Translations under genes and position numbers: made by a program
Part shown: in pieces, positions 5,059 through 10,082 of the stretch
How positions within the stretch are numbered: the stretch's first letter is position 1
Layout: each line of letters begins with the position of its first letter
Notes under the pieces: model-generated
What the model saw: only the letters and a program-made list of their open reading frames with translations
Told to the model about the DNA's origin: nothing
Database searches by the model: none
Source of the DNA: Oscillospiraceae bacterium
GTDB lineage: Bacteria > Bacillota_A > Clostridia > Oscillospirales > JAAYXM01
NCBI GenBank assembly: GCA_017532355.1
Contig: JAFXJK010000063.1
Location: 1-10,082, forward strand
DNA length: 10,082 nt
Reading direction: 5' to 3'

Positions 5059-6144
5059 ATGAAAGATAAAATTACCTGCATACTGTCTTTTGGCGTAATC
5101 TTTGTTTTTTCGTTTCTCTGCTTCTTCCTCCCGAAGGACGATTTTTCAGAGAGCGAGAGGCGCGTTCTTGCCGCCTTCCCCGAAGCAAGCACCGAGACGA
5201 TTTTCTCCGGCAAGTTCTCAAGCGATTTTGAAGAATACTCGACCGACGTTTTTCCGTTCCGTGATAGTTTCCGCGCGATAAAGGCGTTTTCTGCAACAAA
5301 GGTCTTCGGAAAGAGCGATAACAACAAACTTTTCATTCAAGACGGTCACATTTCAAAGCTCGAGTACCCGATGAACGAAAATCTCCTCGACCACGCAACT
5401 GAACGTTTTGACTTTATCCACAAAACCTATCTCGAAGGAAAGACGGATAATATCTATCTCTCAATCATCCCCGACAAAAACTACTTTCTCGATACGCTGA
5501 AGTTTGACTACTCTGCGCTCACAGACCACGTCCGCGAGGATATGCCGTATGCCGAGTATGTCGATATCTTCCCTCTCCTTTCGCTGTCTGACTACTACAC
5601 GACAGACAGCCATTGGAAGCAGGAGGAAATCGGCGACGTAGCTGAGAAGCTTCTTAACGCAATGGGAAAGAAGCAGAACGGAAAATTCGGGCATATAACG
5701 CTCGATGTTCCTTTCTACGGCGTCTATTCGGGTCAGGCGGCGATTCCGACACCTCCCGATACGATAACCTATCTCACAAACGACACACTTGACGGTTGCA
5801 CCGTTACAAACCTCGACACGGGCATGCCCGAGGAAGGGTTTATGTATGACCTCAAAAAGGCAGAAAGCCATGACCCTTATGAGATGTTCCTCTCGGGAAG
5901 CTCGGCTCTTCTTATGATAGAAAACCCGTCAAACCGCAACGGTGAACACCTCGTAGTCTTCCGCGACTCTTTCGCATCAAGCCTTCTTCCTCTTATGATT
6001 GGCGAATATGAAAAGGTTACGGTGGTTGACATCCGCTATGTTCCGAGCAATATGGTCGGCGCGTTTGTGAAGGATTTCACGGCTACGGACGTCCTCTTCC
6101 TTTATTCCGCGTCAATGCTCAACTCAAGCGGCGCAATGAAGTAA
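5059..6144 (+). CDS. DHHW/AlgX-like SGNH-type acetyltransferase partner
   Basis: The 361-residue protein has one N-terminal membrane segment (about 6-25) and an extracytoplasmic domain. The start FSESERRVLAAFPE and the block DFEEYSTDVFPFRDSF (56-71) are typical of DHHW proteins, which pair with AlgI-type MBOATs. YYTTDSHW (179-186) carries the presumed catalytic Asp183 and His185, and VFRDSFASSLLP (300-311) the presumed nucleophile Ser304, as in the AlgJ/AlgX group. The likely role is to pass the acetyl group from the MBOAT to a polysaccharide outside the membrane. I chose the ATG at 5059, since AGGAGGT (5043-5049) lies 9 nt before it; the in-frame GTG at 5050 would touch the SD. Only 14 nt separate it from the MBOAT gene. 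The family motif often reads D-H-H-W, whereas here the second position is Ser. Confidence 0.92.
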   Translation: MKDKITCILSFGVIFVFSFLCFFLPKDDFSESERRVLAAFPEASTETIFSGKFSSDFEEYSTDVFPFRDSFRAIKAFSATKVFGKSDNNKLFIQDGHISKLEYPMNENLLDHATERFDFIHKTYLEGKTDNIYLSIIPDKNYFLDTLKFDYSALTDHVREDMPYAEYVDIFPLLSLSDYYTTDSHWKQEEIGDVAEKLLNAMGKKQNGKFGHITLDVPFYGVYSGQAAIPTPPDTITYLTNDTLDGCTVTNLDTGMPEEGFMYDLKKAESHDPYEMFLSGSSALLMIENPSNRNGEHLVVFRDSFASSLLPLMIGEYEKVTVVDIRYVPSNMVGAFVKDFTATDVLFLYSASMLNSSGAMK

Positions 6145-6151
6145 AGGAAAC

Positions 6152-6306
6152 CCTGCCTTGAAAAGGCCCCTCAAGGGGCAGGCTTGGTGCGATAAGGCTC
6201 CCCTTGTCAGGGGAGCTCGCGAACATCGCGAGGCTGAGGGGTAGTCTCTCGCTCAGTCACTTCGTGGCAGCTCCCTCGAAAGTCGGGAGCCTGTACGAGG
6301 CGAGAC
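6152..6306. repeat. Palindromic extragenic repeat cluster
   Basis: This 155-bp stretch holds a chain of inverted repeats: CCTGCC..TTGA/TCAAGGGGCAGG (6152-6182), GCTCCCCT/AGGGGAGC with loop TGTC (6197-6216), CTCGCG/CGCGAG (6216-6221 with 6227-6232), CTGAG/CTCAG (6234-6238 with 6252-6256) and GCTCCC/GGGAGC (6270-6275 with 6285-6290). The segment around GGCTCCCCTTGTCAGGGGAG resembles a repeat I associate with intergenic regions of gut Clostridia, which is a recollection and was not checked. No gene was seen here. Confidence 0.7.
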
Positions 6307-6314
6307 ACAAAGAG

Positions 6315-6349
6315 AAAAAAGAGCTATGGCTTATGCCATAGCTCTTTTT
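6315..6349. terminator. Bidirectional terminator between convergent genes
   Basis: AAAAAA, then GAGCTATGGC, loop TTAT, GCCATAGCTC, then TTTTT: a perfect 10-bp stem with U tracts on both strands. It ends the MBOAT/DHHW transcript from the left and the secreted-protein transcript from the right. Confidence 0.95.
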
Positions 6350-6360
6350 GATGCTTAATT

Positions 6361-9120
6361 TTACTTTGAGAAGATTACGCCGTCTGCAAAGATTGCGTAT
6401 GCACGTGCTACTGCAGTTGCAACGTCATTAATCATTGAGAAGGATGTTGAATCTGTTGTCATTGCCTTCTTGTACTGACCTTCTGCTGTGTCGAATACAA
6501 AGCCGCGCTCAAGTGCGTTTTCGCATCCGATAAACTCTGCTACTACTGTCTCTCCGACTGTAGAAACAAGAATCTTGCGGAGTGCGTCAACCGATGTCGG
6601 GCCATACTTTGCGTATACCGCCGTAACCTCGCATTCCTTTGCCGCATTGAAGCTGTACTTACGGTCAAAGCTTACAATCTCGTCGCCCTTCTTCCAGTAG
6701 AGGAACATATTGTAGCCGTTTCCGTTCTCACGAGCCGGAGCTGTGAGTGTTACAACATCGCCGAATGCGTACGTGCCTGCACCCGTGATGCCCGTTGAAC
6801 CGCTTACCGTGATTTCGATATCCTTTGCGATTGCTTCTTCATCATATACTGCGAAGAATGCCATTATCGGACCGTCTGCATAAACAACAGCTTCTGCTCC
6901 GATTACTGTCTCGCCTGCGTCGTCTGTCCAGCCTTTTGCTGTGCCTACGCCTGTGAGTGACGGGAGAGCCGGGATTGTGATTTCATCGCCATCATCGTAA
7001 CGTGTGCGGTCAACAAGCTCGCCGTTTGCATTGTAGAACTCTACAACTGCGTCTGTTGCTTCATCCTTTGAGTAGAATGCAGCAATGTAGTTTGCACCCT
7101 GCGATGCCTTGATTGTTGCTGTTGCATCTGTTGAAACCGGGCGCATCTTTGTGCCGAGTCCGCGTCCCCAGTAGAGGAACTTGTATCCCGGGATTTCCGG
7201 AGCCTCAGGAGTTGTATATGTTGCGCCTGCGACAACTGTTTCTGTATCGATTACGTCTGCGATGTCATCATCGTCTTCGTCTGTGCCGACAGCTCTTGCG
7301 AGAACGTTGATTGTTGCGTTCTTGTCTTCGAGTGTTTCCTTATCGGGGTTACCCTCGTCGAGTACCATTGCCGCGCGCTTTGCTTCAAGCTCGGGAGATA
7401 CTTCTTCTGCCGGGTCACCGAGAGCTGTAAGTGTGATAGAGTTGAAGTCCATATCCCAGTTACTTGTGAATGTCGTGCTTGTATTCTCGCCTCTGTAAGC
7501 TTCGATGATTATATAATACTCACCGGCTTTCAGCGCGTTATATGTAGCTGTGTAAGTTTCACCGAGCCAGTCTTCTGCAAGAAGCAGATAATCTTCTCTT
7601 CCCGCGTATGTAGTCGGAAGGGTTTCTGTTGCCGGAATCATATACACTGCCACTCCAGGCTTATTTGCATTTGCCTTCGGAGTAACCTCTACAGTATATT
7701 TAGCTGCTGTGGGAACATTAACCTTAACAACCTGATATGCTTCTCCACTTCCAAGAGCCTTGAGATTTGCATTCGTAACCTGGAAATGAAGGCCAAACTC
7801 ACCACGAACATAATTCTGACCGCTTACCATATTTGATGACTTAACATACTGCCAGTCACCGGAAGTAGCAGAATTGATATAGTCGTATGTGCCCTGCAGG
7901 TATGCCTTGCCGTTTCCTTCAGGATAAATACGCCATAAACTTTCGCGTCTTCTCATCCATGCACCGGTTATGCTTTCGCCGGCCCACGGAATGTACTTTC
8001 CTGCAGCCTGAGCTTCCGCACTCTTATCTGTCCATGTGTTAAGTGGGAAGCCGGATGTCTGTGCCGGAACTCCGTTCTGCTCATAAAGCGGACTTTCGCT
8101 TGATGTTGTCGAAGAGTTGATGTATCTCGAATATGCAAGGATGTCAGCGTCGCTGTCACCGTAATGCCACTCGTAGATATAATCTTCTTCGTTTGTAACG
8201 ACATTACCCTCTGCATCAACGGGTTCACCATCTGCATTGAGCTTCGGTGCACGGTTTGCAATATTGAACGCACTTGCTGTGAAGCTGTACTTAATCTTGC
8301 CGTCACCGCCGAGCTTTGACGGGTCATACTCTTCCATCTCAACTTCTTCTTTAGCGTAAAGATGGAACGACTTTAAAGACATACCTGTCTGCGTTGTACC
8401 GCTTATAGATGCACCTGTGTTTGCACCCTTGCCGTTCGGAACGAAGCAGAGATAGTAAACGCCCTTATCAAGATAATGCTCAAGGAACTTCTGCTCACCG
8501 CCGACAGATGCATCATATACACCTATACGCTCAGCTGCTCTGAGAGCCTCTCTTATCTCGTAAGCTGTAAAGTCCTTATTCTCCTCTGTTTCCTTTACGA
8601 GGAAGAGCTCGTGAAGCTGTCCGTTTGCACCAAATCCTCCTGCATTAAGAGCCGGGATATATGTGCCCGAAACGGGAACGTCTATCGCGATTATTACAAT
8701 CGGTGCATAGGTTCTGTAAGAGTCGTACTTGTAGAAGCCGTCTTCACTGTTCTGCGTTGCCACATTGAAAACAAAGTTTACAAAGTCTCCGGATCTGTGA
8801 ACAGCGAGAGGCGCGTCAAACGCTGTGTACTCCTGTCCCTGGCCGTCTCTGTGACCCTTGTTACCCCATGCGCCCGACGATACAGTTGTATCCATATCGT
8901 CAAAGCCTACATCAACGAAACTTGTTCCCTTACGGATGTCAGTGCCGCCTGCAACGTATCCCGGTGTGAGCGGACCGTTAAGAGCGGACGACGTATGTGC
9001 CTTGTGAGCAAACACATAGTTTAAGTCTGTCGGCTCTGCTGCTGCAGCTGTCATGAATGTCGCAGGCAAAAGCGACGCAATCATAACTACTGCGAGGATG
9101 ATGCTAAGAAATTTTTTCAT
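6361..9120 (-). CDS. Large secreted multidomain protein of unknown function
   Basis: The 919-residue protein begins MKKFLSIILAVVMIASLLPA and has a classical signal peptide, likely cut after the AAAA run near residue 28. The ATG at 9118-9120 is chosen because GGAGGAG lies just upstream; the in-frame start at 9198 would put 26 residues before the signal. Two beta-rich segments look related to each other: about 33-256 and 277-567 both contain a (V/I)xVPxxxxY strand, a K(G/A)xYY strand and a closing SFHLYA or SITLTA strand, like carbohydrate-binding jelly rolls. After an acidic linker come three repeats of Listeria-Bacteroides/InlB B type (about 628-683, 691-759 and 768-838) with FLYWGRG, KGWTDD and FLYWKKG cores. 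Residues 842-919 form a small C-terminal module also seen in secreted proteins of gut Clostridia. I see no LPXTG, SLH or dockerin signal and no catalytic motif. A surface-binding or adhesive role is inferred only. Confidence 0.88.
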   Translation of the reverse strand: MKKFLSIILAVVMIASLLPATFMTAAAAEPTDLNYVFAHKAHTSSALNGPLTPGYVAGGTDIRKGTSFVDVGFDDMDTTVSSGAWGNKGHRDGQGQEYTAFDAPLAVHRSGDFVNFVFNVATQNSEDGFYKYDSYRTYAPIVIIAIDVPVSGTYIPALNAGGFGANGQLHELFLVKETEENKDFTAYEIREALRAAERIGVYDASVGGEQKFLEHYLDKGVYYLCFVPNGKGANTGASISGTTQTGMSLKSFHLYAKEEVEMEEYDPSKLGGDGKIKYSFTASAFNIANRAPKLNADGEPVDAEGNVVTNEEDYIYEWHYGDSDADILAYSRYINSSTTSSESPLYEQNGVPAQTSGFPLNTWTDKSAEAQAAGKYIPWAGESITGAWMRRRESLWRIYPEGNGKAYLQGTYDYINSATSGDWQYVKSSNMVSGQNYVRGEFGLHFQVTNANLKALGSGEAYQVVKVNVPTAAKYTVEVTPKANANKPGVAVYMIPATETLPTTYAGREDYLLLAEDWLGETYTATYNALKAGEYYIIIEAYRGENTSTTFTSNWDMDFNSITLTALGDPAEEVSPELEAKRAAMVLDEGNPDKETLEDKNATINVLARAVGTDEDDDDIADVIDTETVVAGATYTTPEAPEIPGYKFLYWGRGLGTKMRPVSTDATATIKASQGANYIAAFYSKDEATDAVVEFYNANGELVDRTRYDDGDEITIPALPSLTGVGTAKGWTDDAGETVIGAEAVVYADGPIMAFFAVYDEEAIAKDIEITVSGSTGITGAGTYAFGDVVTLTAPARENGNGYNMFLYWKKGDEIVSFDRKYSFNAAKECEVTAVYAKYGPTSVDALRKILVSTVGETVVAEFIGCENALERGFVFDTAEGQYKKAMTTDSTSFSMINDVATAVARAYAIFADGVIFSK

Positions 9121-9278
9121 AAGAAATTTCTCCTCCCTATATAATTTATGTAGGAATAAATTTATATAACACCCACGAAAACCGCGGTGATATACCAAAA
9201 TTTAAGCAATAAAAAATTTGTATAAAACACGCATTTTGCACTTTTTTTACAAAAATGCGCAATTATGCCTGTCGATAT
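9121..9278 (-). other. Long AT-rich 5' leader of the secreted-protein gene
   Basis: About 158 nt lie between the predicted transcription start and the ATG. It contains CGCATTTT (9230-9237) and AAAATGCG (9252-9259), a perfect 8-bp inverted repeat with a 14-nt loop. It also contains the strong SD and long A/T runs. I recognise no riboswitch class in it. Confidence 0.55.
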
Positions 9279-9284
9279 GTTTCA

Positions 9285-9313
9285 ATTATATTAAATATCT
9301 ATTACTTTGCCAA
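9285..9313 (-). promoter_or_regulatory. Promoter of the secreted-protein gene
   Basis: On the minus strand TTGGCA (9313-9308), a 17-bp spacer and a perfect TATAAT (9290-9285) form a good sigma-A promoter. It is divergent from the regulator promoter, with 38 bp between the -35 boxes. Confidence 0.8.
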
Positions 9314-9328
9314 TGTCGCTTTTTTGTC

Positions 9329-9348
9329 AAAAAAAGTGTCCTTTTTTT
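9329..9348. repeat. A/T-tract inverted repeat between divergent promoters
   Basis: AAAAAAAG (9329-9336), TGTC, CTTTTTTT (9341-9348) form a perfect 8-bp inverted repeat between the two -35 boxes. TGTC followed by a T tract also occurs at 9314-9325 and 9337-9348, as a direct repeat 23 bp apart. It could be an operator for the AraC regulator or bent DNA acting as an UP element. Confidence 0.45.
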
Positions 9349-9351
9349 GGG

Positions 9352-9380
9352 TTGAAACGGACTTTTGTTTATGATATCCT
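9352..9380 (+). promoter_or_regulatory. Promoter of the AraC-family regulator
   Basis: TTGAAA (9352-9357), a 17-bp spacer and TATCCT (9375-9380) form a plausible sigma-A promoter with an imperfect -10 box. The transcript would start near 9387 and carry a leader of about 86 nt. Confidence 0.6.
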
Positions 9381-9407
9381 TTTATTGAAGAATTTTTTTG
9401 CAACAAA

Positions 9408-9435
9408 AGAGCCTTACCCTCAAGAGGAAGGCTTT
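9408..9435 (+). other. Leader hairpin before the AraC-family regulator
   Basis: AGCCTT (9410-9415) pairs with AAGGCT (9428-9433) and CCT with AGG further in, with an unpaired AC. The 3' side runs into TTCTTCCC. It resembles a weak terminator lying between promoter and start codon, so it could act as an attenuator, but the U tract is interrupted. Confidence 0.45.
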
Positions 9436-9453
9436 CTTCCCATTATTCTTTAT

Positions 9454-9465
9454 GAAAGGGCGGTG
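9454..9465 (+). promoter_or_regulatory. Extended Shine-Dalgarno site deciding a TTG start
   Basis: GAAAGGGCGGTG resembles the anti-SD complement GAAAGGAGGTG with one extra base. It supports the TTG at 9473. As in the MBOAT gene, a GTG exactly 10 nt before the TTG is part of the SD and out of frame. Confidence 0.6.
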
Positions 9466-9472
9466 TTTTCCT

Positions 9473-10082
9473 TTGAGACAGAAGATTTTGGAAGCTCTTC
9501 TTAAAATCACAGACGAAGAACAGGCATTTCTCAACGGGAAAGAGCCGTCCGCAGAAGATAAGGAAACAGGCTCACTTTCCCCTGCCTCGCTTCTCAAAGA
9601 GGGCAAGCTCGTCGGCATTGTTCCGCATGCGAGATTTATGCGGAGTGCTAAGCACACTCATGATTATATCGAGCTTGTTTACCAATACTGCGGTCAGACT
9701 ACGCACATTATAAACGGAGAATATATTTCCCTGAACGAAGGAGAATTTCTTCTTCTCCCGACGGACTCCTCTCACGAGGTTCTCCCTGCAGGCGCAAACG
9801 ATATTGCAATCAACTTTGTTATTCTTCCCCGTTTTTTCAAAAAGACTTTTCAGGCAACGGGGCGCGAGAACAACACTCCTCTGCAACAGTTTATTCTCCA
9901 GATTATATGCGACGCGAAAAGCACGGTGGACTTTCTCCACTTTGATGTGCGTGAGCTTTTCGCCGTATCAAATCTCATTGATTCCATCCTTTGGACACAC
10001 CTTGAATACGCCCCACAGACGGGCGAAATCGTCGAAAAAGCATTGGAGCTGATCCTTCTCTACTTAATTGATTTTTCCACCC
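9473..10082 (+). CDS. AraC-family transcription regulator, sensor domain (cut by window edge)
   Basis: The 203 visible residues form the N-terminal ligand-sensing part of an AraC/XylS regulator; the C-terminal helix-turn-helix lies outside the window. The start MRQKILEALLKITDEEQAFL and the block KEGKLVGIVPHARF are typical of AraC proteins of gut Clostridia. The cupin is clear: SAKHTHDYIELVYQYCGQTTHIINGEYISL (58-87), with H61 and H63, then GEFLLLP (90-96) and H101. I chose the TTG at 9473 because of this family start and the SD at 9454; the in-frame ATG at 9452 lacks an SD. It is divergent from the secreted-protein gene, which is therefore a likely target. The ligand is probably a sugar or glycan product, by family analogy only. 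The reading frame is open to the right edge. Confidence 0.9.
   Translation, partial: MRQKILEALLKITDEEQAFLNGKEPSAEDKETGSLSPASLLKEGKLVGIVPHARFMRSAKHTHDYIELVYQYCGQTTHIINGEYISLNEGEFLLLPTDSSHEVLPAGANDIAINFVILPRFFKKTFQATGRENNTPLQQFILQIICDAKSTVDFLHFDVRELFAVSNLIDSILWTHLEYAPQTGEIVEKALELILLYLIDFST

Noticed and set aside
3644..6144. Teichoic acid D-alanylation (dltB/dltD)
   Set aside because: The MBOAT motifs fit AlgI/PatA better, the partner is of DHHW type, and no dltA or dltC gene is present.
8476..9024. 182-residue plus-strand open frame inside the secreted-protein gene
   Set aside because: It lies entirely opposite a well-supported gene with signal peptide and SD, and its product shows no recognisable domain.
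6361..9120. Cellulosomal or sortase-anchored protein
   Set aside because: The C-terminus (about 842-919) has neither dockerin calcium loops nor an LPXTG motif with membrane segment and charged tail.

Overview
The window reads like a fragment of an anaerobic Firmicute, probably an uncultured gut Clostridia lineage (Oscillospirales or Christensenellales type). This is inferred from sigma-A type promoters, strong AGGAGG-type Shine-Dalgarno sites, a PyrR-type pyrimidine attenuator, a lipoprotein with a Gram-positive style lipobox, an AraC regulator of a kind common in these orders, and structured extragenic repeats. No sequence search was run, so the taxonomy is tentative.

Layout from left to right. 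(1) Positions 1-2291, minus strand: a pyrimidine biosynthesis operon. A good promoter and a PyrR anti-antiterminator/terminator leader are followed by pyrC (dihydroorotase), then, 16 nt later, carB (carbamoyl-phosphate synthase large subunit), which runs off the left edge. (2) Positions 2327-2721, plus strand: a tRNA-Arg(CCT) locus. A promoter is followed at once by a truncated copy of the tRNA 5' part, then a hairpin-rich stretch holding an inverted copy of the anticodon arm, then the intact tRNA and its terminator. (3) Positions 2754-6144, plus strand: a cell-surface cluster made of a lipoprotein with a Pro/Glu/Lys-rich stalk, an MBOAT O-acyltransferase (AlgI/PatA type) and a DHHW/AlgX-like SGNH protein. 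The last two form the usual pair for O-acetylating an exported polysaccharide. A hairpin terminator separates the lipoprotein gene from the MBOAT gene and leaves almost no room for a separate promoter. (4) Positions 6152-6349: a palindromic extragenic repeat and a bidirectional terminator between convergent genes. (5) Positions 6361-9313, minus strand: a 919-residue secreted multidomain protein with a promoter and a long AT-rich leader. (6) Positions 9352-10082, plus strand: a divergently transcribed AraC-family regulator, cut by the right edge, likely to control itself and/or the secreted protein.

The genes fall into three functional units: pyrimidine synthesis under attenuation control, envelope polysaccharide acetylation, and a regulated secreted protein. 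The least explained part is the tRNA-Arg locus with its partial duplication and antisense anticodon arm. I found no CRISPR array, transposase, integrase, toxin-antitoxin pair or phage gene.
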